Below are positions 27,401 through 37,998 of a DNA stretch of 64,000 nt, piece by piece (within the stretch, counting starts at the first letter, position 1; the number at the start of each line of letters is the position of its first letter). Below the pieces are notes generated by a model, which was given only the letters and a program-made list of their open reading frames with translations, ran no database searches and was not told the origin of the DNA. The stretch is taken from the NCBI GenBank assembly GCA_012960755.1, contig DUAT01000088.1, positions 1 to 64,000 of the forward strand. The letters are read 5' to 3'. The stretch is from Gammaproteobacteria bacterium. GTDB lineage: Bacteria > Pseudomonadota > Gammaproteobacteria > Pseudomonadales > Azotimanducaceae_A. The translations under genes and the position numbers were made by a program.

Positions 27401-30400
27401 ATAACCTCAATGATTCGAACCATGATCTACACTGCAGAACCCTGACCCTGGTCAACAATTTTATACTGACGTGGAAACATCATATTAAGAAGTCCCTTGA
27501 GCCACTCGCCGAGGCACATCGCCTTGGAATGGACTCCGGTGACATTGAGTTTGCCCTGGTAGCGGCTATGACCCAATCCGCCATTGAATTTTTGTTGGGG
27601 CATGATCTAAATGCTCTCGATGCCAGCTTGACCAACTACAACCAGAAAGCTCACGAGCTTAACCAGACTCCAATGCTCAGCATGGGTTCCATCTACCAGC
27701 AAGCTATCAGGAATCTGTTAACACCCAATGCAGCACCCTGGTTACTCGAAGGTGATATCTACAACGAAAACGACCTGGTCGAGTTCCACTACAGCAGCGG
27801 AGATGAAACCAACATTGCCAATCTCTACATTCTCAAGCTATTTCTCGCTGTACTGTTCAGGCATACGGAAGGCGCCCTTTCTTTCGCTGAAGAAGCACGT
27901 ACGCGGGTATATTCAGTCGTTTCATCTCCTGCGATCCCGTTTTTTGTCCTGTACGAAAGCCTGGCATGCATAGCCAGTTTTGAAACGGCAAGCCCGCTTA
28001 AACTATTGGCCCTGAAGCTGCGGGTGAAACTTAATCAGCGGCGACTACGGATCTGGGCAGATCATGCTCCGGAGAATATCCTCCATGCGTACCATCTTGT
28101 AAAAGCAGAGTTGGCCAGAGTGTCCAATCACTCATCATTGGCTATTGAAAATTATGAGCTCGCCATTCAATACGCTCGCCAGAACGGATACTTGAAGGAA
28201 CATGGGTTGGCTTGTGAACTGACCGGACGTTTTTACAATGAATCTGAACGACGTGAACTCGGCTTTTTTTATTTACGTCAGGCGCGGGGGAGTTATATCC
28301 GATGGGGAGCACTCACCAAGGTCAAGTCTCTTGAACTTGAATTTATTGAACTGGCTGAAGATCAGTACATTGATACCTCCACCAGTCACCCGCGGCAGAA
28401 CACCACGAACCAGGGGGAAGATTACGTCCGTTATGGGAACTTTTTGGACCTTGGGTCCATACTCAAGGCATCTCAAGTATTGTCAGGGGAAATTATCCTT
28501 AGCAATCTACTTGAGAAACTGATGCAGCTAGCCCTGGAAAACGCCGGAGCACACAATGCCAGTTTGATACTTAGCAGAGCAGATGAACATTACGTCGAAA
28601 TAACCAGCCGCTTTACAGGTGCAACCACTAACCACAAATTGCAAAGTGTGCCCATCAGTGATGCCAAGGATCTGCCCATTTCAATCATCCAGTATGTGGC
28701 CCGAACCCAGGAGGATCTGGTACTCAATGATGCCTTGAACGAAGATATCTTCACCCAGGACGAATATCTGATCGCAACTCAACCCAAGTCTATCCTTTGC
28801 GTACCCATTCTGAGTAAGTCACACCTGACAGGCATACTATATCTTGAAAATATGCAAAGTACCCATGCTTTCACCCAGGATCGGGTCACCATTTTGCGAC
28901 TTCTGGCCTCGCAATCAGCAATCGCCATAGAAAACGCAAAACTTTATCAACAACTCAATGATTCCAGAAACAAGTACCTGTCCCTTTACCAAAATGCAAT
29001 CGAAGGTATTGTCGAGATCAACATGAATGGTGAGCTTGTCACTACCAATCCTGCGGCGACTCAGTTGATCGGTTTGAAACAACCAGTAGACGGACAAGCG
29101 CTTTTCCGGTTGGAACCCCGGGAAATCTTCGTCGACGAAGATGCGGGCCGCCAATTTCTGAAAACCTTATTTGACGATCAGCGCGTGGTAGGTTTTGAAG
29201 CACAAATTTATCGAACTGACCGAACAAAACTCTGGGTAGCACTATCCGCCCAGTTGATCACCGATGAAGACAGCTCCCCGCAGCACATTGAGGCGTCAAT
29301 TATTGACATTACCGAGAGAAAACTACGGGAGCAGGCTGAACAGGCGAAACGACTGGCGGAATCCGCAACCGAGACAAAAAGTCAGTTCCTCGCCAATATG
29401 AGCCATGAAATTCGAACGCCAATGAATGCCATCATTGGTTATACAGAATTGGCACTACTAACGCCGCTTAGTGAAAAACAAAGCACCTATCTCAAGACTA
29501 TCAAGAATTCTTCAAGTCATTTATTGCGCGTGGTCAACGACATTCTTGACATCTCAAAGGTCGAGTCCGGAAAGCTGGAACTGCAACGGGTACCCTTCCA
29601 GTTGCAGGACGTATTTAGTGATGTCAACAACCTGTTCAGTCTCGAAGCAAGAGAAAAGGGCATCGAGTTAATTATTCCCGAGACCAGCGATGGTACGGTG
29701 TTTCTCGGTGATCCTGTGAGAATTGGACAAATCATCATCAACCTGGTGGGCAATGCATTAAAATTTACCTACCAGGGGCAGATCGTCGTTGCCCTTGAAG
29801 AGTCGAAACTTAACACGGGAGACGTGTGTTTCAACTTTACTGTGTCAGATACCGGTATTGGCATTGATGAATCCAATCTCGAAATGATCTTTGAGTCGTT
29901 TACCCAGAGCGAAGCTGTGGCCAGTGACGGAGGTACCGGTCTTGGGCTCGCCATCTGTCGTAGCCTGGTTGAAATGATGCAGGGGCATATCCATGCCAGC
30001 AGTGAAAAAGGAAAAGGGAGTCGTTTCCATTTTTCTGTCATCGTAGCGGTATCCGACGAACTTCAAACCCAAAAATCACTACGGACCAAAACGGATAAGA
30101 AGGTCCAGGTTCCTGGCCGCTCCGGCCAACGATTGTTACTGGTAGAAGACAATTTCATCAACCAGGAACTCGCCCGGGAAGTGCTGACTTCTGCCGGGTA
30201 CGAGATTGTCGTCGCAAACAACGGTCAGGAAGCAATAGACCTGCTGGCGCAGAAGGAGTTTGGTGCTGTCCTGATGGACCTGAGAATGCCAGTAATGGAT
30301 GGCTTCAAAGCGATGAGGCTTATCCGCGCAAATCCAGCAATCCAGCACTTGCCAGTCATTGCCCTTTCGGCTGGAGTACTACAACGCGAGGTCGATAAGG

Positions 30401-30921
30401 CCCTGCAAATGGGCTTTGATCATTACATCAGCAAGCCCGTTGATTTCGACAACCTATTCGACCTGTTGGGTCAGGTTCTACCCCAGTCTCCCCCGCCCAA
30501 ACTTAAAAAGACCGCCCAACCGGCGCAGCGGAACATACTGGGTGTGGATTTTGGCAGTGCACTTGAACAGCATGATAACGATGAAGCTTTCTTGCTCCGC
30601 CTGGTCGACGAATTTGTTCGAATTTACGCTGACGTGGATAAACAACTATTCGCCCTGCTGGAAGAAGAAAAGCTTGAGAAGGCTGAACGACTCATGCATA
30701 ACATTGCTGGCGTCGTCGGCATCTTTGGCGCGAACGATCTAATGAAGGTTGCGCGGGTACTTGAGCGGATGTTAAAACGTGGCGAGGTGCCTATACAAGT
30801 CGACACAGAGAGTTTCAGCAGAGAACTGGAAAATTTCCTCAGGGCTATCGAACAGCTTCAGTCAGAAGCAGTCCCAGAAGCTGTACCCGAAGAGAAGGCT
30901 TCAACCGGTCGTCTTCTATAA
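24496..30921 (+). CDS. Giant hybrid sensor: kinase-like/AAA/GAF/PAS/histidine kinase/receiver/HPt
   Basis: A 2141-residue multi-domain signalling protein. In order: Ser/Thr protein-kinase-like domain (about 1-270), AAA ATPase module with Walker A GDAGVGKS (334-341), a long helical TPR-like region (about 700-1300), GAF (about 1330-1480), PAS (about 1495-1620), HisKA with phospho-His1637 (MSHEIRTP), HATPase (N box [11 protein letters not shown]1 DTGIGI), receiver with Asp1928 (LMDLRMP), and an HPt domain with His2068 (LMHNIAG). The kinase domain keeps Lys36 but lacks the glycine loop. It has N128 for the catalytic Asp (HKNINQSN) and DFR (147-149) for DFG, so it is probably inactive. The two-component half looks intact and cytoplasmic. 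Partner: the regulator at 23719. Confidence 0.9.
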   Translation: MISVAGYGNLHIIHQSAETVVYSATRSDDAKPVVLKQLRPEIASPDLVASYGKEFEFLDSLDSELVIKVYELIEHNSTPILVMENSGGHSLQQLLEKKRLSILESVKFTWAIADALDYLHANNIIHKNINQSNILCDDDMQRIKLIDFRIASYQSTSVTAGSDRIMQGTLDYISPEQTGRMNRSVDYRSDLYSLGALFYELLTGQPPFPTRDSLQLVYHHLARQPTSPKEINPDVPDALCRVVLKLLEKMPEDRYQSTYSIRQDLSLCIGALEDSSADNDKIDRLLDFEVALDDIPEQLNISERLLEREDAQFELRRALTNVSKGGVEVIICTGDAGVGKSALIRELQKDVSSRRGYLATGRHNVINAEVPYSGLSAAFDDLSRQLLIQENLPTIRQRLREALIGNLGLLTTMAPGLKRIVGDIPANEHRPRTPLEVKNRLAKSVVDFISALAHDGKVFVLFIDNLQWIDQASLELFEAVLIQHRPTHFMLICAFRNQELAEDDPTLVMFSRIRAKIPEMKFINIHNLSAPSIASMLSDSLFRSVEESLVLAEVIHSKTNGNPLAVREFLMDVNRKELVFFDRQHRDWDWDIDQVSREPPTENVSSVLAEKIIHLEPPTAQLLKIASCVGNEFALDTVKNVSGLSFSETSTRLLQAVREGYLLYSPSSGQQDKSAYYQFSHEGIQQAAYSLLNNDERRQIHTDIGRTLLQHQPGDQHYNVFDIVNQLNNSLESPDLNEQDKKSLAELNLAAGKKAKRAAAYQASFRYFRTAIALHGINVWDQYETSLEMHLEAAETAYLCGDQEQLDLLLESTLQHARDPLDQSRAFEIRLRALVAYNNLEEAIGLGHEVLSLLGVPLTRDVNSTHRFGLMLKLLYLTVRMNRGKDHNTVTMHDPVLRAVMRTLMILCEAGYLTGSDLTSIFVLKMTELSLKHGMAPESSFAYPMFGALLITTFGSIDSGYRFGMLASDNLNDSNHDLHCRTLTLVNNFILTWKHHIKKSLEPLAEAHRLGMDSGDIEFALVAAMTQSAIEFLLGHDLNALDASLTNYNQKAHELNQTPMLSMGSIYQQAIRNLLTPNAAPWLLEGDIYNENDLVEFHYSSGDETNIANLYILKLFLAVLFRHTEGALSFAEEARTRVYSVVSSPAIPFFVLYESLACIASFETASPLKLLALKLRVKLNQRRLRIWADHAPENILHAYHLVKAELARVSNHSSLAIENYELAIQYARQNGYLKEHGLACELTGRFYNESERRELGFFYLRQARGSYIRWGALTKVKSLELEFIELAEDQYIDTSTSHPRQNTTNQGEDYVRYGNFLDLGSILKASQVLSGEIILSNLLEKLMQLALENAGAHNASLILSRADEHYVEITSRFTGATTNHKLQSVPISDAKDLPISIIQYVARTQEDLVLNDALNEDIFTQDEYLIATQPKSILCVPILSKSHLTGILYLENMQSTHAFTQDRVTILRLLASQSAIAIENAKLYQQLNDSRNKYLSLYQNAIEGIVEINMNGELVTTNPAATQLIGLKQPVDGQALFRLEPREIFVDEDAGRQFLKTLFDDQRVVGFEAQIYRTDRTKLWVALSAQLITDEDSSPQHIEASIIDITERKLREQAEQAKRLAESATETKSQFLANMSHEIRTPMNAIIGYTELALLTPLSEKQSTYLKTIKNSSSHLLRVVNDILDISKVESGKLELQRVPFQLQDVFSDVNNLFSLEAREKGIELIIPETSDGTVFLGDPVRIGQIIINLVGNALKFTYQGQIVVALEESKLNTGDVCFNFTVSDTGIGIDESNLEMIFESFTQSEAVASDGGTGLGLAICRSLVEMMQGHIHASSEKGKGSRFHFSVIVAVSDELQTQKSLRTKTDKKVQVPGRSGQRLLLVEDNFINQELAREVLTSAGYEIVVANNGQEAIDLLAQKEFGAVLMDLRMPVMDGFKAMRLIRANPAIQHLPVIALSAGVLQREVDKALQMGFDHYISKPVDFDNLFDLLGQVLPQSPPPKLKKTAQPAQRNILGVDFGSALEQHDNDEAFLLRLVDEFVRIYADVDKQLFALLEEEKLEKAERLMHNIAGVVGIFGANDLMKVARVLERMLKRGEVPIQVDTESFSRELENFLRAIEQLQSEAVPEAVPEEKASTGRLL

Positions 30922-31749
30922 GTTAGTGACAGCGAATCTTTTTGTCGCCTTGCCGGGACCAAAATCAAACAAGTCTGTATCCAACAGATGCGAAGGCACC
31001 ACATCAGTCATCGCTCGAAAAATCGTTTCCAACCGCCCGGGAAATTGTGAGTCCCAGGATTGGAGCATTGCTTTTATCATCGGGCGCTGCAAATTCTCCT
31101 GGGAACCACAGAGATTGCAGGGAATAACAGGCATCTGCGTCAAGATGGAATATTGCTCAATATCTGCTTCCTTACAGTAGGCCAAAGGTCGAATCACGAC
31201 ATTTTCACCGTCATCCGATATCAGTTTTGGCGGCATGGTTTTCAATTTTCCACCGTGGAACATATTCAGAAACAAGGTTTCAATAATGTCGTCACGATGA
31301 TGCCCCAGTGCTATTTTCGTGAATCTGTGCTGTTTGGCATAGCGGTACAAAATTCCGCGCCTGAATCGAGAACACCAACCACAGTAAGTCTTGCCCTCCG
31401 GGACCATCTCTTTCACCAGTGAATAGGTATCTTCCTCAACAATATCGTACTCAACTCCCAGCGATTCGAAATATTCGGGCAACGTGTCTTCAGGGAAACC
31501 TGGTTGTTTCTGGTCAAGATTAACCGCAACGAGGTCGAAGGTTATCGGTGCGTGTGCTTGCAAGTGTAACAAGATATCCAGCATAGTCAGGCTATCCTTA
31601 CCACCGGATATACAGACCATGACCTTGTCACCCTCCTCGATCATTGAAAAATCGTGAATTGCCTTACCGGTCTCGCGCCTGAGGCGCTTGCAGAGCTTCT
31701 TCTTCTGATATTCTGCTTTCCACTCGTCAGACAGCTGGTTCTTGTCCAT
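30916..31749 (-). CDS. ttcA: tRNA 2-thiocytidine synthetase TtcA
   Basis: A 277-residue PP-loop ATPase that thiolates cytidine 32 of tRNAs. The PP-loop SGGKDS is at 48-53, and the Fe-S cluster cysteines are in CGWC (123/126) and CNLC (211/214). I chose ATG 31749; an upstream in-frame GTG at 31764 is possible. The 3' end overlaps the end of the convergent giant sensor gene by 6 bp. Sulfur supply may involve tusA-type relays, although TtcA uses its own cluster. Confidence 0.94.
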   Translation of the reverse strand: MDKNQLSDEWKAEYQKKKLCKRLRRETGKAIHDFSMIEEGDKVMVCISGGKDSLTMLDILLHLQAHAPITFDLVAVNLDQKQPGFPEDTLPEYFESLGVEYDIVEEDTYSLVKEMVPEGKTYCGWCSRFRRGILYRYAKQHRFTKIALGHHRDDIIETLFLNMFHGGKLKTMPPKLISDDGENVVIRPLAYCKEADIEQYSILTQMPVIPCNLCGSQENLQRPMIKAMLQSWDSQFPGRLETIFRAMTDVVPSHLLDTDLFDFGPGKATKRFAVTNL

Positions 31750-31848
31750 ATATTTTAACAACACTAGCTACAATAAAAGAGCCGCAATTCTACACTCGCT
31801 GTTGCATAATCGTCGAACAATTTCGAAAGGTCCGGTACATACCCGAAT

Positions 31849-32889
31849 ATGTGGAAATACCATCATTCTGCTTTGTTATCTTTTCTATGCCCATGGCTGC
31901 TTTTATTCCACCAGCCGGTTGTGGCTCAGGAACCGGGCGGTGTCATCCTGCAATATCATCATGTGGACAGTACTACCCCGGTAGTCACCAGTATCTCTAC
32001 TGAACATTTTCAACAACACCTGGATTATCTGGCAGACAACAACTTCCAGGTCTGGTCACTACAGCAATTTGCCTATGCGTTAAGGGACAAGACAGAAATT
32101 CCCGACAAGGTCATCAGTATTACCTTTGATGATGCTTACGCAAACGTCTATGACAACGCGTGGCCTTTGCTCAGGCAACACAATTTTCCGTCCACCCTCT
32201 TCGTAACAACCGAGCTGGTCGGCAATCGGTCTTACCTTAGCTGGGACCAGTTGCGGGAAATGAAAGCCCTGGGAGTTACTATCGCGAACCATTCCCACAG
32301 TCATCCCCACATGCTTCGAAGAGCCGAAGTCGAATCTGAAGACCAATGGCTAGCGAGAATTCGATGGGAGATTAACAAGGCGCAGGAGCTGCTCCAGGCC
32401 AATCTTGGTGATATACCGAAACTGTTCGCCTTTCCATATGGCGAGTACGACCTGCAGGTCCTCGAACTGGTTGAGTCGCTAGGATATATCGGATTCGGGC
32501 AACAAAGTGGAGCCGCGGGATATACATCCAGTCTTCTCACGTTACCCAGGTTTCCACTGTCCGGTAATTACAGCGATTTCGAGACATTTAAAATCAAGTC
32601 GATGACACTACCCATGCCGCTGTCAGCATCTGTGATCGACCCTGTTTTGACTGAAAAGAACTTACCACCGGCGCTGGTTCTGAACTTCCTACACGACGAT
32701 TATAGTTTCCATGCGCTGGCTTGTTATGGCCCCGGCGGAATAACCCACCTGCAACAACAGTCCCCGACGACATTTGTTGCCACAAGCAAGACTGCGCTAT
32801 CTGAAGGGCTCTCGAGATACAACTGCACCATGCCCGTTGCGGGAAGCAATCGATTCTATTGGTTTAGCCAGTTGTGGATTTTACAATAA
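31849..32889 (+). CDS. Polysaccharide deacetylase family protein, secreted
   Basis: A 346-residue protein with an N-terminal signal peptide (hydrophobic stretch about 6-25, ending near VVAQEP). The NodB-homology domain has SITFDDAYANVYDN (about 88-101) with the catalytic and metal-binding Asp pair, and the metal histidines in NHSHSHPH. It also has FAFPYGEYD. It would deacetylate a periplasmic or extracellular amino-sugar polymer; the order of motifs resembles PgaB/IcaB-type deacetylases. The C-terminal about 110 residues are less typical. No exopolysaccharide genes flank it. Confidence 0.85.
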   Translation: MWKYHHSALLSFLCPWLLLFHQPVVAQEPGGVILQYHHVDSTTPVVTSISTEHFQQHLDYLADNNFQVWSLQQFAYALRDKTEIPDKVISITFDDAYANVYDNAWPLLRQHNFPSTLFVTTELVGNRSYLSWDQLREMKALGVTIANHSHSHPHMLRRAEVESEDQWLARIRWEINKAQELLQANLGDIPKLFAFPYGEYDLQVLELVESLGYIGFGQQSGAAGYTSSLLTLPRFPLSGNYSDFETFKIKSMTLPMPLSASVIDPVLTEKNLPPALVLNFLHDDYSFHALACYGPGGITHLQQQSPTTFVATSKTALSEGLSRYNCTMPVAGSNRFYWFSQLWILQ

Positions 32890-32913
32890 TGAAGATGGGA
32901 CTGGTAATCCGTA

Positions 32914-35424
32914 CTAGGCCACCTCTCGCAGCACAATAGTGGGTGGTGTTTTGACAACCTTGTAGGTAGCGGCGGTACCGATAATACCGATTAACACCGT
33001 GCCGACAACAGGGCCGAGCAACCACAGAACAGGATTCGCGGTGTAGTCCAGTTCGAAGACCTCAACTTCCAGTGCGTACACCGTAATTTCGGCGCCGATT
33101 GAGGCAAGAATACCCGCAAACAGTCCCAGTACACAAAACTCAACAATCAGGCTGCCCATGACCAGGCGCCGCCCGGCACCGAGAGTTCTCAATATGGCAT
33201 GCTGTTTGAATCGTTCATCCATGCTCGCCTGGATGCTGGCGAGTAACACCAGGGCACCTGAAATCATGATGAGACCAAGCACCAATTCGATGGCCAGGGT
33301 AACCTGTGAAATGATGGTTTTGATTTGTTCGATAATTGCATCCACTTCGATAACTGTCATCGTCGGGTAGTTTCGAAGTAATGTGTTGAGAAACACCTTA
33401 TTTTCCCGTTCGAGAAAAAAACTGGTCATAAAAGTCGAAGGGAAATCCTTCAGCGCGCCCGGGGACAGGATGATGTAAAAATTAGGCTGCATGTTGTCCC
33501 AACTGACCGAGCGAATACTACTTACAGTGGTTTCAAGTTCCCGGCCCTGGATGGTAAAAACCAGTTCGTCACCAACTTTCAAAGCATTGCTTTCCGCCAG
33601 GTCTTTCTCAAGCGAGACCAGCGCCTTGCCCTGGTAATCTTCAGGCCACCAGGTACCGGCAACCACCCGATTATCATCTGGCAATGTCGCTGCATAGGTA
33701 AGGTTCCGGGTCGAGCCTGACCTCGGCCCACGATTACCATCATTAGCCCTTGACTCACTGGTGCGCTTGTCTCGCGCCTTCGCCAATTCGTCGTTCACCC
33801 TGGTAATCCGTCCTAAAATCATCGGATAGATCGGCTGAGACTCGACGCCATTGTCGTTCAACAGATTACGAATCGGTTCGACATCCTCGGGAGATATATT
33901 CATTGCGAAATGGTTCGGGGCATCGACGGGTATTTGCGATTGCCATTCGTCAATTAGCGCAGTTCGTACCAGAAACAGGATCAGCAGCAACATGATGGCA
34001 AGTCCAAACACCAGTATCTGCATGGTGTTTTCCTGGCCGCGACGCTGCAATCCAGCAAGGGCCAGTCTCCAGATGCTACCCGCCTGCATACCCAACACGC
34101 GCCCGGATTTCAACAGGCCATATGCAATCACTGACAATACCAACACGGCGACGACACCACCGGAGAAGAGCAACAACGTCAAGGTCCAGTCACCGCTATA
34201 CCAACGCATCAGCCCAACAGTGCCCAGGATACCCAAACCATAAGATAATCTACTCGACACATTGGCGTCTTCAAGGTCACGCCTGATGACCCGAACAGGT
34301 TCTGTCGATCTCAGTTTTAGCAACGGTGGCAAGGCAAAGGACAACAGACAAACAAACCCGGTAACCAGCCCCAGCCATATGGGTCGGGTGCCCGGTGCGG
34401 GCAGTTCAATGGGAATAAACGGTTGCAGCAGGCTCACGATGCCCATTTGAGTAACATAACCAATCGCGCTACCGGCAAAGGTCGCAAAAATTCCCATGAC
34501 GATGAAAATCACAAGAAACAAGCTGTCAATGCCATTTGGCGTTGCACCCAGGGTTTTCAGTATTGCGACATGATCATAATGTCTTAACGCGTAGCGCTGC
34601 GCCGACAAAGCGATGGCAACACCAGCGAGTATCACACCCAGTAATCCGCCCAGGAGAAGAAACCGCTCCGCCCGATCCAGTGCATTGCCTATACCCGTGG
34701 CACCTTCCTTGACACCAAAGATCCGGCTGCCTTCCAGCAGTTTTGGTTTAGCCCAGGCTTCAAATTCGTTCAGCGCATTGGTCTCCCCGGCAAACAAATA
34801 GCGATAGGAGAGTCGACTGCCCGGCTGCACAACTTCAGTCAAAGGCACATCGGCCATGTTCATCAGCACCCTGGGTCCGGTGTTGCTGAAGCCTCCCCCC
34901 TTGTCAGGCTCTTTTATCAGGGCTTTGCTGACAACAAAGGTCGCTACCCCAATGTCGATCACATCACCCGCTTTGATGTCCAGGGAAGGCAGGAGGCGAC
35001 TTTCCAGCCATACCTCACCCTGCCTCGGACCATGACGGACAATTTCACCGAACTTGAACGCTTCCTCAGAAATGATCAGCTCACCCCGCAACGGATAGTC
35101 CGCTGTGACTGCTTTTACAGATGCAAACTGGGCACGATCGGCAGAAAATACCATCGAAAGAAAATTCAGGGTTTCAGCCTGATCAAGGTGTAACTGGCTA
35201 GCTTTTTGGAGTATGGCGCTGTCGATCGGGTCATTGCTGGCAATCACCCGGTCTGCAGCCAAGAACGTTGCTGATTCTTGATACAACGCCTGCTGCAAAC
35301 GATCTACAAAAAGTGTGATTGTCGTCACCGTACTGACTGCAATGACCAACGATGCCAGCAACAGGGTCAGTTCGCCGGAACGCCAGTCTCGCCACAGGAG
35401 TTTTATTGCCAACGGGAAATTCAT
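32914..35424 (-). CDS. ABC transporter permease, FtsX/MacB type (YbbP-like)
   Basis: An 836-residue membrane protein with an N-terminal helix (about 20-40), a large extracytoplasmic domain, and two groups of FtsX-like helices, a YbbP-type architecture of about ten segments. A low-complexity insertion rich in Arg, Ser and Asn (KRTSESRANDGNRGPRSGS) lies in the second periplasmic domain. It pairs with the ATPase gene immediately upstream (1 bp apart). Such ABC systems act as mechanotransmitters or lipid extractors rather than classic pumps. Confidence 0.85.
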   Translation of the reverse strand: MNFPLAIKLLWRDWRSGELTLLLASLVIAVSTVTTITLFVDRLQQALYQESATFLAADRVIASNDPIDSAILQKASQLHLDQAETLNFLSMVFSADRAQFASVKAVTADYPLRGELIISEEAFKFGEIVRHGPRQGEVWLESRLLPSLDIKAGDVIDIGVATFVVSKALIKEPDKGGGFSNTGPRVLMNMADVPLTEVVQPGSRLSYRYLFAGETNALNEFEAWAKPKLLEGSRIFGVKEGATGIGNALDRAERFLLLGGLLGVILAGVAIALSAQRYALRHYDHVAILKTLGATPNGIDSLFLVIFIVMGIFATFAGSAIGYVTQMGIVSLLQPFIPIELPAPGTRPIWLGLVTGFVCLLSFALPPLLKLRSTEPVRVIRRDLEDANVSSRLSYGLGILGTVGLMRWYSGDWTLTLLLFSGGVVAVLVLSVIAYGLLKSGRVLGMQAGSIWRLALAGLQRRGQENTMQILVFGLAIMLLLILFLVRTALIDEWQSQIPVDAPNHFAMNISPEDVEPIRNLLNDNGVESQPIYPMILGRITRVNDELAKARDKRTSESRANDGNRGPRSGSTRNLTYAATLPDDNRVVAGTWWPEDYQGKALVSLEKDLAESNALKVGDELVFTIQGRELETTVSSIRSVSWDNMQPNFYIILSPGALKDFPSTFMTSFFLERENKVFLNTLLRNYPTMTVIEVDAIIEQIKTIISQVTLAIELVLGLIMISGALVLLASIQASMDERFKQHAILRTLGAGRRLVMGSLIVEFCVLGLFAGILASIGAEITVYALEVEVFELDYTANPVLWLLGPVVGTVLIGIIGTAATYKVVKTPPTIVLREVA

Positions 35425-36135
35425 TTAACCGGCCACACTGGATGAAGGCTCCAGGGAATTTTCGGGTTCAATCATCCCGGACGAAATCTGAATAGATCGG
35501 TCGCATCGTGCTGCTATTCTTTCATCATGGGTGACAAGTACAAGGGTCGTACCGAATTCTCTATTCAGGTCAAACAACAGATCGATAATACGAGCGCCGG
35601 TTTTGGTATCGAGATTACCAGTGGGTTCATCCGCAAACAGTATATCCGCCGATGAAGCAAACGCTCTGGCGATGGCAACTCGTTGCTGCTCTCCGCCGGA
35701 CAATTGTCTTGGATAGTGTTTGGTGCGATGTTCAAGGCCAACCCGCCGGAGTAATTCCATCGCCTTCTTTTCAGCATCAGGATCATTCTTGAGCTCTGCT
35801 GGCAACATAACATTTTCAATGGCAGTCAAGCTGGCTAACAACTGGAAGGTTTGAAACACAAAACCAACCATCTCGCCTCGAACCTTTGCTCGCTGCTCTT
35901 CGTCCATTGCAGTGAGTTCCCTGTCAGCCAGATAAATTTCACCGCTGCTCGGGACATCAAGTCCCGCGATCAGGCTGAGCAGGGTTGTTTTACCAGATCC
36001 TGAGGCACCCACGATCGCCACGGTTTCAGATTTCTTGATTTCGAGATCAATCCCTCTCAATATAGTTAACTGCCCTTCCGAAGTATCTACAGTTTTACCG
36101 AGGTCTACAGTTTTGATCATAGTTTCCAAATTCAC
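35425..36135 (-). CDS. ABC transporter ATP-binding protein (YbbA-like)
   Basis: A 236-residue ABC ATPase of the LolD/MacB/YbbA type. It has Walker A GASGSGKTT, the signature LSGGEQQRVAIARA, Walker B ILFADEP and the D-loop GNLD. The start may be GTG 36135 or ATG 36120. It overlaps the divergent tesA start region by up to 23 bp. The tesA/ybbA/ybbP arrangement is the same as in E. coli and many gammaproteobacteria. Confidence 0.9.
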   Translation of the reverse strand: MNLETMIKTVDLGKTVDTSEGQLTILRGIDLEIKKSETVAIVGASGSGKTTLLSLIAGLDVPSSGEIYLADRELTAMDEEQRAKVRGEMVGFVFQTFQLLASLTAIENVMLPAELKNDPDAEKKAMELLRRVGLEHRTKHYPRQLSGGEQQRVAIARAFASSADILFADEPTGNLDTKTGARIIDLLFDLNREFGTTLVLVTHDERIAARCDRSIQISSGMIEPENSLEPSSSVAG

Positions 36136-36763
36136 GCCCTTAAATTTCCTTTACACACTGCTCTTTCTGCTCGCAGTTAATCCTGTTTTAACTGCAATTG
36201 GCAAAGAGCCAACTATACTTGTATTCGGTGACAGCGTTAGCGCTGCCTACGGTATGGACCCGGAACAAGGCTGGGTACATCTGCTTTCCGAACAATTGAA
36301 GACGGGTACACAGCCTTCCATGCCATCCTACCTGGTCATCAATGCCAGCGTTAGTGGCGAAACCACCGGCGGCGGATTGGTAAGACTACCTAAAACGCTG
36401 GAGATTCACCAACCCGACATTCTGGTGCTGGAACTTGGCGGTAATGACGGGCTCAGGGGTTACCCCATTGATAAGATCGACAGCAACCTAAGGGCGATGA
36501 CGGCAATGGCGCTAACCTCCGGCGCGAAAGTTCTGCTGATAGGCATGGTTCTGCCACCCAATTACGGTCGACGATACACAGAGGCCTTTGAGTCAGTATT
36601 TAGACAGGTTGCGGCGGAATTCGATATTCAGTTTCTCCCATTCTTCCTCCAGGGTGTGGCGACACCGGAAAGTTTGATCCAGGGTGACGGGATTCATCCC
36701 CGCGCGGAAGCACAAGCGATGTTACTCGAGGATGTCTGGCCCTATCTTGAAAAGCTGCTCTAG
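36113..36763 (+). CDS. tesA: Periplasmic arylesterase/thioesterase TesA (GDSL family)
   Basis: An SGNH/GDSL hydrolase. The Ser block is FGDSVSAAYG, block III is GGNDGLRG, and the catalytic Asp/His are in GDGIHPRAEAQ. A signal peptide is visible (FLYTLLFLLAVNPVLTA). No ATG is available near the expected start. I propose TTG 36113 with an AGG about 10 bp upstream; TTG 36035 would give an unlikely N-terminal extension inside the opposite gene. It is divergent from the ABC genes, and the two start regions overlap. Confidence 0.87.
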   Translation: MIIVSKFTPLNFLYTLLFLLAVNPVLTAIGKEPTILVFGDSVSAAYGMDPEQGWVHLLSEQLKTGTQPSMPSYLVINASVSGETTGGGLVRLPKTLEIHQPDILVLELGGNDGLRGYPIDKIDSNLRAMTAMALTSGAKVLLIGMVLPPNYGRRYTEAFESVFRQVAAEFDIQFLPFFLQGVATPESLIQGDGIHPRAEAQAMLLEDVWPYLEKLL

Positions 36764-36771
36764 CTAGCAGG

Positions 36772-36831
36772 CTAGGGAACCATCCCTTTCTCGCCCTGAC
36801 GAACATATCTACTTAATCAGAGGTTCCCTAG
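36772..36831. mobile_element. MITE-like element, short inverted copy
   Basis: A 60-bp copy of the element at 2303-2453, in inverse orientation and with the middle deleted. Its ends are a perfect 10-bp inverted repeat, CTAGGGAACC/GGTTCCCTAG. About 37 bp next to the right end match the left end of the longer copy almost exactly (CTCTGATTAAGTAGATAT and CGTCAGGGC). It fills the gap between convergent tesA and the metallopeptidase gene, supplies the latter's TAG stop (36828-36830), and can fold as a hairpin that may terminate transcripts. Confidence 0.6.
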
Positions 36832-37592
36832 AACAACTGAAACTGACAGGGATGAGCCAGGTTCTTACCCAGCGCCTCTTCTGATTCGCGCCAATCAGCC
36901 ATCGCACGATCCAACAACTCATAGAAAGCTCTATTATGAGAGAAGTGCCTGAGATGGCAGAGTTCATGCATGATCACAAAATCAATTACCCGGACCGAGT
37001 TCTGAACCAGTAGTGTGTTCAGGCACAATTCTCCAGATTTAGTGCAGCTACCCCAGCGCGCTTTCATCTTTCGCACTCTCAACCCAGCAGGTTCAACTGC
37101 AACCGGGAATCTTTTTACACAAAGATCCAGTCGTGATTCAAAAACAGGTAAGGATTCTTTTTTGTAAAATTTTTCGAGTTGCGCCCGAACCATTGACTGG
37201 TCGCGGGGGTCCTGACACCGCACCTTTAACCTAGCATTCACCCGCTCTACCTTTCCCCTGCCCTGTTGCAATTGCAGGGCGTGAGCCTCTCCGAGGAAAA
37301 AGTGCAATTCACCTGACGTGTAAGTCACTGTGGGCGGCGGCGGCTCTTTAGCCAGCTCTTGCATTGACTCGAAGATCCAACTTGTACGGGACGCAAGAAA
37401 GCCATCAATCTCACGCCAGGGGCACTTCATCGGAACTCGAAATTCCACAGGCTTATCGCCAGGGAAAACATGAATGGCAAGTGTCTTGCGCCGCTGACGA
37501 ATGATGCTCAGCTGAACTACCTTGTCCTGGAAATACAGGAGTCGAAGATTTTTTTGCTTGCTCAAACCGCTGTTTTTTCCAGGCAACCTCAA
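36828..37592 (-). CDS. YgjP-like zinc metallopeptidase (DUF45/M48-type)
   Basis: A 254-residue cytosolic protein of the YgjP/DUF45 family. The metal motif HELCH with the downstream His in SHNRAFYELL is visible at about residues 206-223, preceded by the family block MKARWGSCTKSGELCLN. It is predicted to be a metal-dependent peptidase; no substrate is known. The first four bases overlap the end of the bolA-like gene (ATGA), so the two are co-translated. Its stop codon is part of the repeat element. Confidence 0.85.
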   Translation of the reverse strand: MRLPGKNSGLSKQKNLRLLYFQDKVVQLSIIRQRRKTLAIHVFPGDKPVEFRVPMKCPWREIDGFLASRTSWIFESMQELAKEPPPPTVTYTSGELHFFLGEAHALQLQQGRGKVERVNARLKVRCQDPRDQSMVRAQLEKFYKKESLPVFESRLDLCVKRFPVAVEPAGLRVRKMKARWGSCTKSGELCLNTLLVQNSVRVIDFVIMHELCHLRHFSHNRAFYELLDRAMADWRESEEALGKNLAHPCQFQLF

Positions 37593-37906
37593 TCGGTTTT
37601 TTCACCCCCGTGACAGGGCGGTGAAAGTGGCACATCTCCATGTTTCTCAAACCACTCTGCACTGGTGTAGGTATGCATCGCGAGTGCGTGGACCGAGCCC
37701 GATAACTCTGCCGAGAGAACCTGATTGATTGTTCGATGACGCTGAATCAACCGCTGACCAGAAAAATCATCGGATACCAGGATAACCTTGAAATGACTCT
37801 CTGAGCCAGCAGGGACATTGTGGTTATCGCTCTCGTTGATCACCTGCAGATGCTGCAGATCGAGACTGCTTGCCAGTTTGTCTTCGATAGTTGATTGGGT
37901 GGTCAT
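37589..37906 (-). CDS. BolA family protein
   Basis: A BolA/IbaG-type protein of 105 residues with the family block SESHFKVILVSDDFSGQ and the conserved histidine region HRTINQVLSAEL, followed by VHALAMHTYT. BolA proteins bind monothiol glutaredoxins with an Fe-S cluster. I chose ATG 37906, with AGGAA 8 bp upstream, over the longer frame from 37981. Operon with the metallopeptidase (4-bp overlap). Confidence 0.88.
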   Translation of the reverse strand: MTTQSTIEDKLASSLDLQHLQVINESDNHNVPAGSESHFKVILVSDDFSGQRLIQRHRTINQVLSAELSGSVHALAMHTYTSAEWFEKHGDVPLSPPCHGGEKTD

Positions 37907-37998
37907 AGTTGATTTCCTGGTTACGAGATACTGGCTACAAAGAAATGTGGTCCCGGATAGTATATCCGAAGCCAGCAGCAATCAGTAAAGCCGGGCAT

